This document shows, piece after piece, positions 42,212-49,449 of a stretch of 64,000 nt of DNA. The stretch's first letter is position 1, and each line of letters starts with the position of its first letter. Both the position numbers and the translations under genes were made by a program. This stretch comes from Streptomyces sp. ICC1. GTDB lineage: Bacteria > Actinomycetota > Actinomycetes > Streptomycetales > Streptomycetaceae. A model generated the notes under the pieces. That model did no database searches. It was not told the origin of the DNA and worked only from the letters and a program-made list of their open reading frames with translations. Where the stretch lies: positions 4,058,267 through 4,122,266 of the forward strand of contig NZ_CP030287.1 of the NCBI RefSeq assembly GCF_003287935.1. Reading direction: 5' to 3'.

Positions 42212-44404
42212 ATGGGTGAGATCTTCGCCGGCCGGTACGAACTGATCGACCCGATCGGGCGTGGCGGCGCAGGCGCCGTATGGCGTGCCTGGGACCACCG
42301 GCGCCGCCGGTACGTCGCAGCGAAGGTCCTCCTGCAGAGCGATGCCCACACCCTGCTGCGGTTCGTCCGCGAGCAGGCGCTGCGGATCGATCACCCTCAC
42401 GTACTGGCCCCGGCCAGCTGGGCGGCGGACGACGACAAGGTCCTGTTCACCATGGACCTCGTCGCCGGCGGTTCCCTCGCCCACGTGATCGGGGACTACG
42501 GGGCCCTGCCGCCCCGGTTCGTGTGCACACTGCTCGACCAGCTCCTGTCGGGTCTGGCGGCGGTGCACGCGGAAGGCGTCGTGCACCGCGACATCAAACC
42601 GGCCAACATCCTGATGGAGGCCACTGGAACCGGGCGGCCGCACCTGCGGCTGTCCGACTTCGGCATCGCCATGCGCAAGGGCGAGCCCCGGCTGACCGAG
42701 ACCGCCTTCGTGGTCGGCACGCCGGGCTATCTCGCGCCCGAACAACTCCTCGGGGCCGAACCCGACTTCACCGCGGACCTGTTCGCCGTCGGGCTGGTCG
42801 GCCTCTACCTCCTGAAGGGCACCAAGCCCGACTCCCGGGCCCTCGTGGAGCACTTCTTCGCCCACGGGACCCCCGCCGCCCCCGAGGGCGTCCCCGCCCC
42901 GCTCTGGGACGTCCTGGCCGCACTGCTCCAGCCCGACCCCCAGAGCAGGTTCAAGACGGCCACAGGGGCGCGCAAGGCCCTCACCGAGGCCGTCGAGCTG
43001 CTACCGCCGCCCGCCCCGGACGAGGTCCCGGTGGAGGTCTTCGACCAACTGGGCCCGGTCCCGGCCGGTTTCGCCCCCCGGGGACCGCAGGAGCTCCTCC
43101 TGTTCGGGGGAGGCGCCGATGCCGTACATGTTCTGGACGCACACCACCGGCGCGATGGCCAGGGCCTCGGCGAGGTGGTGGGGGCGGACGTTGGACAGGC
43201 CCAGGTGGCGGATGAGGCCGGCCTCGCGCAGTTCGGCGAGTGCGCCGAAGCGTTCGGCGATCGAATCGGTGCCGACGATGCGCAGGTTCACCACGTCGAG
43301 GTGGTCGAGGCCGAGCTGGCGCAGGTTCTCCTCGACCTGGCCGCGCAGCTGCCCGGGGGTGGCGTGCGGCAGCCACTCTCCCGAGGGGTCGCGGCCCGGT
43401 CCGACCTTGGTGGCGATGACGAGGTCGTCCGGGTCATGGGGGCGTGGTTCCCGCGCGGCGGGCCTCGCGCCATTGATTCGGCCCTGCCTGAATCCTTCGG
43501 CTGCCGTCCGGGCGTCCCGGCGTTTGTATCGGTCGGGCATCCGGGAGCGCTCGGTTGTCCCTCGGACCGTGCGACACCGGTGCCGTGCCCGGTTTCTGGC
43601 CTATCGTTCTTTATCGGCCACCGGGTTCTCTTGGACCGCCCGGCCCTTGCGAACAGGAGTCGTCCGCCCGTGTCCGTGCCCGTCCCGGCCCCCGCGCCGC
43701 CCGTCCGCGTGCTGCTCGTGGAGGACGACGACCTGATGCGCCGGTCCTTCGCCGTCGCCCTGGAGCGCTACGGCTACCGGGTGCGGGTCGCCGCCGACGG
43801 ACTCACGGGCCTCGAGCTCTTCCGCGACGAGGACTTCGACCTGCTGGTCCTGGACGTGATGCTGCCCGGCCTGGACGGGATCGGCCTGTGCCGCAGGATC
43901 CGGGAGACCAGCCTGGTGCCCGTCCTGATGATGTCGGCCCGCGGCGACGGGCTCGACGTCGTCTCCGGTCTGGAGGCGGGGGCGGACGACTACGTGGTCA
44001 AGCCCGTGGACACCTACGTGCTCGTGGCGCGCATCCGCTCGCTGCTGCGGCGGGCGACCTACGCGCCCGCACCGGCACCCGGGCGGGCCGCGGACGGGGA
44101 GCCCGGGCCGGCCGAGGGGCGGACGCTGGTCTTCGGCGACCTGGCCATCGACACCGGCGGCCTGGAGGTGTCCGTCTCCGGGAGCCCGGTGGCGCTGACC
44201 CCGACCGAGCTGAAGCTGCTGCTGGAGTTCGCCGCCCATCCGGGCATCGTGCTGGAGCGGCACACCCTGCTGCGCAACGTCTGGGACTACGGCTGGGACG
44301 GCGACAGCCGGGTCGTGGACCTGTGCGTGCAGCGGCTGCGCGGCAAGCTGGGCCGGGACCGGATCGAGACGGTCCGCGGCTTCGGCTACAAGCTCAGGCG
44401 GTGA
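42212..44404 (+). CDS. Ser/Thr protein kinase frame, truncated and open through to the response regulator stop
   Basis: Residues 1-290 are a Hanks-type kinase: Gly loop IGRGGAGAVWRAWD, Lys in AAKVLL, catalytic VVHRDIKPANILM, DFGIAM, and VGTPGYLAPEQLL. At about 43084 (after PAGFAPRGP) kinase sequence ends and the frame crosses an antisense aldo/keto reductase remnant. No stop occurs before 44404, so the frame runs on through the downstream OmpR-type regulator (its own start is GTG 43670). The kinase tail, usually with a sensor or transmembrane part, has been lost. A 730-residue kinase-regulator fusion is possible but probably accidental. Confidence 0.7.
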   Translation: MGEIFAGRYELIDPIGRGGAGAVWRAWDHRRRRYVAAKVLLQSDAHTLLRFVREQALRIDHPHVLAPASWAADDDKVLFTMDLVAGGSLAHVIGDYGALPPRFVCTLLDQLLSGLAAVHAEGVVHRDIKPANILMEATGTGRPHLRLSDFGIAMRKGEPRLTETAFVVGTPGYLAPEQLLGAEPDFTADLFAVGLVGLYLLKGTKPDSRALVEHFFAHGTPAAPEGVPAPLWDVLAALLQPDPQSRFKTATGARKALTEAVELLPPPAPDEVPVEVFDQLGPVPAGFAPRGPQELLLFGGGADAVHVLDAHHRRDGQGLGEVVGADVGQAQVADEAGLAQFGECAEAFGDRIGADDAQVHHVEVVEAELAQVLLDLAAQLPGGGVRQPLSRGVAARSDLGGDDEVVRVMGAWFPRGGPRAIDSALPESFGCRPGVPAFVSVGHPGALGCPSDRATPVPCPVSGLSFFIGHRVLLDRPALANRSRPPVSVPVPAPAPPVRVLLVEDDDLMRRSFAVALERYGYRVRVAADGLTGLELFRDEDFDLLVLDVMLPGLDGIGLCRRIRETSLVPVLMMSARGDGLDVVSGLEAGADDYVVKPVDTYVLVARIRSLLRRATYAPAPAPGRAADGEPGPAEGRTLVFGDLAIDTGGLEVSVSGSPVALTPTELKLLLEFAAHPGIVLERHTLLRNVWDYGWDGDSRVVDLCVQRLRGKLGRDRIETVRGFGYKLRR
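43085..43430 (-). pseudogene. Aldo/keto reductase remnant
   Basis: The - strand gives DDLVIATKVGPGRDPSGEW, RQLGLDHLDVVNLRIVGTD, AELREAGLIRHLGLSNV and VVCVQNMYGIGAS, the middle third of an aldo/keto reductase. Both ends are missing: the N-terminus with the cofactor site is absent and the left end stops at EELLR against the kinase. It has replaced the kinase 3' end. Confidence 0.75.
43670..44404 (+). CDS. OmpR/PhoB-family response regulator
   Basis: A 244-residue regulator. Receiver: VRVLLVEDDDLMRRS, phosphoacceptor in LLVLDVMLPGLDG, and KPVDTYVLVARI with the conserved Lys. Winged helix from about residue 150: ALTPTELKLLLEFAAHPG, NVWDYGWDGDSRVVDLCVQR, TVRGFGYKLRR. GTG 43670 with AGGAG about 10 bp upstream marks an independent start. 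The kinase gene overlaps by 4 bp. Confidence 0.92.
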   Translation: MSVPVPAPAPPVRVLLVEDDDLMRRSFAVALERYGYRVRVAADGLTGLELFRDEDFDLLVLDVMLPGLDGIGLCRRIRETSLVPVLMMSARGDGLDVVSGLEAGADDYVVKPVDTYVLVARIRSLLRRATYAPAPAPGRAADGEPGPAEGRTLVFGDLAIDTGGLEVSVSGSPVALTPTELKLLLEFAAHPGIVLERHTLLRNVWDYGWDGDSRVVDLCVQRLRGKLGRDRIETVRGFGYKLRR

Positions 44405-45684
44405 GCGAGGTGAGCGAGGTGAGCGAGGTGGGCGCTGTGGCCCCCTCCGGCGGCCCGCGGCCGCGCCGCCTTCCCCTGCGCTGGAGGATCGCCGTACTGG
44501 CCGCGGCCACGGCATGCCTGGTCGCGGCGGCGGTGGGCGTGCTCGTCCACCTCTGGACCGCGCAGGACATCCGCGCCCGGGCCGAGGCCCGGGCCTTCAA
44601 CACCGTCTACTCGGCCATGAGCACCTACCGGAGCACCGGAACCCTCGCGGACGGCGCCGCGCTCGATCCGGCCGGGCTGCCCGCCGCGCTGCGGGACCCG
44701 GACGACGGTGAGCGCCACACCGCCCACGACGGGCACATCGAGGGCAACGCGGGGCCGAGCGTCTGGGGGGCCCAGCGCGTCGGCGGACCCGGCAGCCCGG
44801 TCCTCGCCGTCCGGATGAACATGAGCTCGGAACTCCACGAGCTGCGCCGGCTCGACGCGACCATGGCGGTGGCCTCGCTGATCGCCCTCGCGGCGGCCAC
44901 GCCCCTGGCGGTCTGGGGAGCCGGCCTGCTCGGCCGCCGGCTGCGGCAGGTCTCCGAGACCGCGGGCCGGATCTCCGCCGGGGACCTGGACGCCCGTACC
45001 GGGCCCACCAAGGGCCGCGACGAGGTGGACGACATCGCGGCCACCGTCGACCTGATGGCCGACACCCTCGGCCGCCGGCTGCGCGACGAGCGCCGGTTCA
45101 CCGCGGACGTGGCCCACGAGCTGCGCACGCCCGTCGGCGGTCTGCTGGCCACCGCCGACCTGCTGCCGGCCGGCGAGACGGAGGACCTGCTCCGGGGCCG
45201 GGTGCGCGATCTGCGCGGCCTGGTCGAGGACCTCCTGGAGATCTCCCGCCTGGACGCCGGAGCCGAACGGCCGGTCCACGCCCGCGTCCCCCTCGGCGCG
45301 GTCGTCGCCGAGGCCGTGGCCCGCACCGGATTCGAGGTCACCCTCGCCGACGCGGAGCCGGACCGGACCGTGGAGACCGATCCGCGCCGCCTCGAACGGA
45401 TCGTCGCCAATCTCGTCGTCAACGCCCACCGGCACGGACGGACCCCGGTGCGGGTCACCGTGGGGGACCGCACCGTCGTCGTGCGCGACCACGGCCCCGG
45501 CTTCCCCGAGGACCTGCTGCGCGACGGCCCGCGCCGCTTCCGGACGGGCGCGGCGGAGCGCGGATCGGGCCACGGCCTGGGGCTGACCATCGCCCTGGGG
45601 CAGGCCGGGCTGCTCGGCGCCGAGCTCCGCTTCGCCAACGCGCCGGACGGCGGGGCCGTCGCCACCCTGAGCCTGCCGGGCTGA
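44401..45684 (+). CDS. Sensor histidine kinase, partner of the OmpR-type regulator
   Basis: A 427-residue membrane kinase. TM1 at about residues 27-50, an extracellular domain of 100 residues, TM2 near 155-180, HAMP (RQVSETAGRISAGDLDAR), phosphoacceptor His in FTADVAHELRTPVGGLL, then N box NLVVNAHRHG, RDHGPGFPED and GSGHGLGLTIA. The GTGA overlap couples it to the regulator. The first 30 bases are three exact GTGAGCGAG units, giving several possible starts. It probably governs the ABC exporter that follows. Confidence 0.92.
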   Translation: MSEVSEVSEVGAVAPSGGPRPRRLPLRWRIAVLAAATACLVAAAVGVLVHLWTAQDIRARAEARAFNTVYSAMSTYRSTGTLADGAALDPAGLPAALRDPDDGERHTAHDGHIEGNAGPSVWGAQRVGGPGSPVLAVRMNMSSELHELRRLDATMAVASLIALAAATPLAVWGAGLLGRRLRQVSETAGRISAGDLDARTGPTKGRDEVDDIAATVDLMADTLGRRLRDERRFTADVAHELRTPVGGLLATADLLPAGETEDLLRGRVRDLRGLVEDLLEISRLDAGAERPVHARVPLGAVVAEAVARTGFEVTLADAEPDRTVETDPRRLERIVANLVVNAHRHGRTPVRVTVGDRTVVVRDHGPGFPEDLLRDGPRRFRTGAAERGSGHGLGLTIALGQAGLLGAELRFANAPDGGAVATLSLPG

Positions 45685-45712
45685 CCGGTACCGGTACCGG
45701 TACCGGTACCGG
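45685..45712. repeat. GGTACC tandem repeat
   Basis: Four GGTACC units in CCGGTACCGG context, fully self-complementary over 28 bp, immediately after the kinase stop. More GGTACC-like units follow near 45764. It may act as a terminator stem or a site of slippage. Confidence 0.75.
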
Positions 45713-45850
45713 CCGCGGCTCCGGTCGGCCCGGCACCGGCACAACCGATACGAAGCCGAGCGGGTACCGGTACACGGCCGCGCCGGATCCCGATACGCGC
45801 CCCGGACACCCTTCGAAGTGCACCCCGCCGCACCCGAAGAGGAGTCCTCC

Positions 45851-46633
45851 GTGACCGCCGCACCGCTTGCCCCGTACGCGCCCCACACGCCGGCCGGGAT
45901 CGCGGCCGCCACCGAAGACCTGACGAAGGTCTACGGCAGCGGCGACACCCGCGTCGTCGCGCTGGACCGCGTCAGCGTCGAGTTCCGGGAGGGCGGGTTC
46001 ACCGCGATCATGGGCCCCTCCGGCTGCGGCAAGTCCACGCTGATGCACTGCGCCGCCGGGCTCGACTCGGTGAGCTCCGGGTCCGTGCGGATCGGCACCA
46101 CCGAGCTGAGCACGCTCGACGACCGGCAGCTCACCGTGTTGCGCCGCGACCGGGTCGGGTTCGTCTTCCAGGCGTTCAACCTGCTGCCGACGCTGACCGC
46201 GCTGGAGAACATCACCCTCCCGCTGACCATCGCCGGCCGCCGGCCCGACCGGCGGTGGCTGGACCGCGTGGTCGCCATGGTCGGCCTCTCCCAGCGCCTG
46301 GACCACCGGCCCGGACAGCTGTCCGGCGGACAGCAGCAGCGGGTCGCGGTGGCCCGCGCCCTGGTCTCCCGGCCCGCGATCGTCTTCGGTGACGAGCCCA
46401 CCGGCAACCTCGACTCCCGTGCCGGGGCCGAAGTCCTCGGCTTCCTGCGGGACTCGGTGCGCGAACTGGGCCAGACCGTGGTCATGGTCACCCACGACCC
46501 CGTCGCCGCCGCCTACGCCGACAGCGTGGTCTTCCTCTCCGACGGCCGCCTGGTCGACGAGATGGCGCGGCCCACCGCGGAGCGGGTCCTGGACCGGATG
46601 AAGGCGTTCGACGTCGGCCCGCGCACCAGCTGA
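45851..46633 (+). CDS. ABC transporter ATP-binding protein (MacB/LolD type)
   Basis: A 260-residue ATPase: Walker A GPSGCGKST, Q loop FVFQAFNLLP, signature LSGGQQQRVAVARAL, Walker B IVFGDEPTGNLD, H loop VTHD. The LolD/MacB subfamily drives FtsX-type permeases that move peptides or lipophilic compounds across or off the membrane. GTG 45851 with GAGGAG 8 bp upstream is preferred. The permease gene follows about 100 bp later. Confidence 0.93.
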   Translation: MTAAPLAPYAPHTPAGIAAATEDLTKVYGSGDTRVVALDRVSVEFREGGFTAIMGPSGCGKSTLMHCAAGLDSVSSGSVRIGTTELSTLDDRQLTVLRRDRVGFVFQAFNLLPTLTALENITLPLTIAGRRPDRRWLDRVVAMVGLSQRLDHRPGQLSGGQQQRVAVARALVSRPAIVFGDEPTGNLDSRAGAEVLGFLRDSVRELGQTVVMVTHDPVAAAYADSVVFLSDGRLVDEMARPTAERVLDRMKAFDVGPRTS

Positions 46634-46734
46634 CCCGCCCCGCCCCAGGCCCGTCCCCGGCCCGTCTGTGCCGTGCCCCCGCACCAGCCGACCGCTCGCA
46701 GCCGCCGAGCCCGTCTCCCAGGAACCGCACCCCC

Positions 46735-49272
46735 ATGCTCCGTACCGCACTGCGCAACGTGTTCGCGTACAAGGCACGCCTGTTGACGACCGCGTTCGCG
46801 GTCATGCTCGGCGTCACCTTCATCACCGGCAGCCTCGTCTACGGCGACAGCCACCAGCAGGCCGCCGTCGACCGGGCGGTGGCCGGCTACGACCGCATCT
46901 CGCTCGACGTCGCACCCGACACGGTGCCCGGCCGCCCGCCGGCCACCCTCGACGCCCGCACCGCGGCCGTCCTGGCCGAAGTGCCCGGCGTCGCCGCCGT
47001 CGCGGGCCGCGTCAGCGGGTTCGCCGCGGTCCCCGACCGCGAGGGCCGGCTGCTGGGGGACGGCGCGTCCCGCCGGGGCGGCAACTTCGCCCCGGGCAAG
47101 GACGGCGGCGACCCCGCCTACCGGTTCACCGAGGGGTCCGGTCCGACCGGCGAGCACTCCGTCGCCCTCGACGAGGACTCCGCCGCCGAGGGCGGCTACC
47201 GCGTCGGCGACACCGTACGGGTCGCCGCGAACACCGGCGCCGCCTCGTACACGCTCAGCGGCGTCTTCCGCACCGATGCGTCCAAGCGGCCCGCCGGGGG
47301 CAGCCTGACGCTGTTCGGCGACGCCGCCGCCCAGAAGCTGTTCCTCGCACCCGGCGCCTACACGAACATCGAGATCACGGCCGCACCCGGCACCGATGCG
47401 GGCCGGCTCCTGGGCGCCGTCGAGAAGGTGCTGCCCGAGGGCACCAGCGCGGTCACCGGGGCCCAACTCGCCAGGCTCCAGGCGAACCTCGCCTCCAGCG
47501 ACAGCGACACCATGAGCCAGATCATGGTGGGCTTCGCGGCGGTCGCCCTCTTCGTGTCCGCCTTCCTCATCTCCAACACCTTCACCATGCTGGTCTCCCG
47601 ACGCACCAGGGAGCTGGCGCTGATGCGGGCCGTCGGCGCCACGCGCCGACAGGTGCGCCGCGGCCTGCTGGCCGAGTCCGCCCTCGTCGGCCTGATCGCC
47701 TCCGTGGCCGGCATCGCCGCCGGCACCGGGGTCGCCGCCCTGCTCCAGGCGCTGTTCGCCGCCGCCGGCGCCCCGGAGGCACCGCTGGTCCTCCTCCCGT
47801 CCACCGTGCTCATCGCGCTGGCGGCCGGCACCGCGCTGCCGGTGATCGCCGCGTGGCTCCCGATCCGCCGGGCCATGGCCATCCCGCCCGTCGCCGCGCT
47901 CGGCGCGGCCGAGCCCGCGGAGCCCGCGCGCACCGGCTCCCCGCGCACCGCCGCCGGCGCCGCGCTCGTGCTGTGCGGCACCGCCGCCGTGCTGTACGGG
48001 GCCCTGCCCGCCGGGCAGGACGCCATGGACGCCCGGACCGTCATCGGTCTCGGCGCCGCCCTGACCCTGGTCGGGGCGACCGTCCTGATCCCGCTCCTGT
48101 CCCGGCCGTTCGTCGCGCTGCTCAGGCCGCTGCTGACGCGGCTGAGCCCGGTCCACGGCGACCTCGCCGCCCGCAACACCGTGCGCGATCCGCGCCGTAC
48201 CGGCGCCACCGCCGCCGCGCTCGCCATCGCGCTGGCCCTGGCCTCGGGGCTGTCCGTGCTCGGCGCCTCCGCCACGCGGTACCTCGACGGCGCGACCACC
48301 CGGGACCTCGCCGCCGACTACCTGGTGAAGGGAGCCTCGGGCGGCCAGCGGATGACCCCCGCCACCGCCGAGCCCCTGAAGGGGCTGCCCGGCGCCGCGT
48401 ACAGCCCGCTCAACCAGTCGACCCAGTACCGGATCGGCGGCGTCCCCTCCGTCCTGACCGGCGTCGACCCCGCCACCATCGGCCGCCTGCTGCGCTACGA
48501 CGTGGTCGAGGGATCCCTCGACGGCCTGGCCGAAGGACGGGTCGCCGTGGCCGACTTCAAGGCCCGGGCGAACGGCTGGAAGGTCGGCCAGACCCTCCCC
48601 GTGGAGCGGCTGGACCAGCACGGCACCGTCACCATCGGCGCCGTCTACCACGCGGACGAGCAGAGCAACCTGCTGCCGAGCATCACCGCGCCCGACTCCC
48701 TCGTCGCCCGCTACGACTCCGCGCCGACCACCGACTCGATCGTCGTGGACGTGCCGGGCGGACCGGGCAGGGCCGGGCTCGCGAGCATCGTCAAGGCGCT
48801 CGGCGACAACCCCGCCCTGTCCGTCCTCGACGAGGACGCCATCCGGGCCGAGGACACCAGCGGCATCGGCGACCAGCTGAACGTCTTCCACGCCCTGCTC
48901 AGCATGGCCCTGGTCATCGCGGCGCTGGGCATCGCCAACACCCTGGCCCTGTCCGTCCTCGAACGGGGCAAGGAGATCGGCACGCTCCGCGCCATCGGGA
49001 TGGAGCGCGCCGGAGTGTCCCGGATGATCCGTACGGAAGCCCTGCTCGTCGGCGCGCTGGGCGCGGTCGTCGGCACCGTCATGGGCGTCTTCACCGGCTG
49101 GGCGCTGGGCCGCACCCTCGCCGAGAGCGTCGCCGGCTACGCCCTGGTCGTCCCCTGGGGACGACTCGCCCTCGGCGTGCTGCTCGCCCTGGCCGGCGCG
49201 CTGCTCGCCTCGCTCTGGCCGGCCCGCCGGGCGGCCCGCGTGGACATCCCCGCGGCGACGGCGGCGCAGTAG
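46735..49272 (+). CDS. FtsX-family ABC transporter permease
   Basis: An 845-residue permease with the double FtsX layout: TM near residue 20, an extracellular region of about 230 residues, three TMs around 263-375 (MVGFAAVALFVSAFLISNTF, TRELALMRAVGATRRQVRRG), a second extracellular region, and three final TMs (ALLSMALVIAALGIANTLAL, GTLRAIGMERAGVSRMI). Works with the preceding ATPase. Expected cargo is a peptide antibiotic or lipid; the upstream two-component system fits antibiotic sensing (inference). Confidence 0.93.
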   Translation: MLRTALRNVFAYKARLLTTAFAVMLGVTFITGSLVYGDSHQQAAVDRAVAGYDRISLDVAPDTVPGRPPATLDARTAAVLAEVPGVAAVAGRVSGFAAVPDREGRLLGDGASRRGGNFAPGKDGGDPAYRFTEGSGPTGEHSVALDEDSAAEGGYRVGDTVRVAANTGAASYTLSGVFRTDASKRPAGGSLTLFGDAAAQKLFLAPGAYTNIEITAAPGTDAGRLLGAVEKVLPEGTSAVTGAQLARLQANLASSDSDTMSQIMVGFAAVALFVSAFLISNTFTMLVSRRTRELALMRAVGATRRQVRRGLLAESALVGLIASVAGIAAGTGVAALLQALFAAAGAPEAPLVLLPSTVLIALAAGTALPVIAAWLPIRRAMAIPPVAALGAAEPAEPARTGSPRTAAGAALVLCGTAAVLYGALPAGQDAMDARTVIGLGAALTLVGATVLIPLLSRPFVALLRPLLTRLSPVHGDLAARNTVRDPRRTGATAAALAIALALASGLSVLGASATRYLDGATTRDLAADYLVKGASGGQRMTPATAEPLKGLPGAAYSPLNQSTQYRIGGVPSVLTGVDPATIGRLLRYDVVEGSLDGLAEGRVAVADFKARANGWKVGQTLPVERLDQHGTVTIGAVYHADEQSNLLPSITAPDSLVARYDSAPTTDSIVVDVPGGPGRAGLASIVKALGDNPALSVLDEDAIRAEDTSGIGDQLNVFHALLSMALVIAALGIANTLALSVLERGKEIGTLRAIGMERAGVSRMIRTEALLVGALGAVVGTVMGVFTGWALGRTLAESVAGYALVVPWGRLALGVLLALAGALLASLWPARRAARVDIPAATAAQ

Positions 49273-49290
49273 GACGGGCGCGGGGCCCGG

Positions 49291-49340
49291 AAGGCCCCGC
49301 AAGGCCCCGCGGGGCCCCGCCGGGCCCCGCCGGGCCCCGT
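49291..49340. repeat. Five 10-bp tandem repeats
   Basis: Units AAGGCCCCGC, AAGGCCCCGC, GGGGCCCCGC, CGGGCCCCGC, CGGGCCCCGT in exact 10-bp register directly after the permease gene. They can fold on themselves through GGGGCCCC and may end transcription. Confidence 0.8.
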
Positions 49341-49449
49341 TGGGCAGTTGCTGCCGCGCAGGTTGTGGCCAGCGGTTTCCCCTGATGCTCCGCCGCCGTG
49401 GTTCCTAACGTGGCTCCACGGCAGTGCAGGGCGATCGGGGGAGGCTGCT

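Noticed and set aside
46668..49385. 905-codon + strand frame overlapping the FtsX-type permease
   Set aside because: Arg/Pro/Gly-rich translation without motifs, in the +1 frame of a gene with normal FtsX features.
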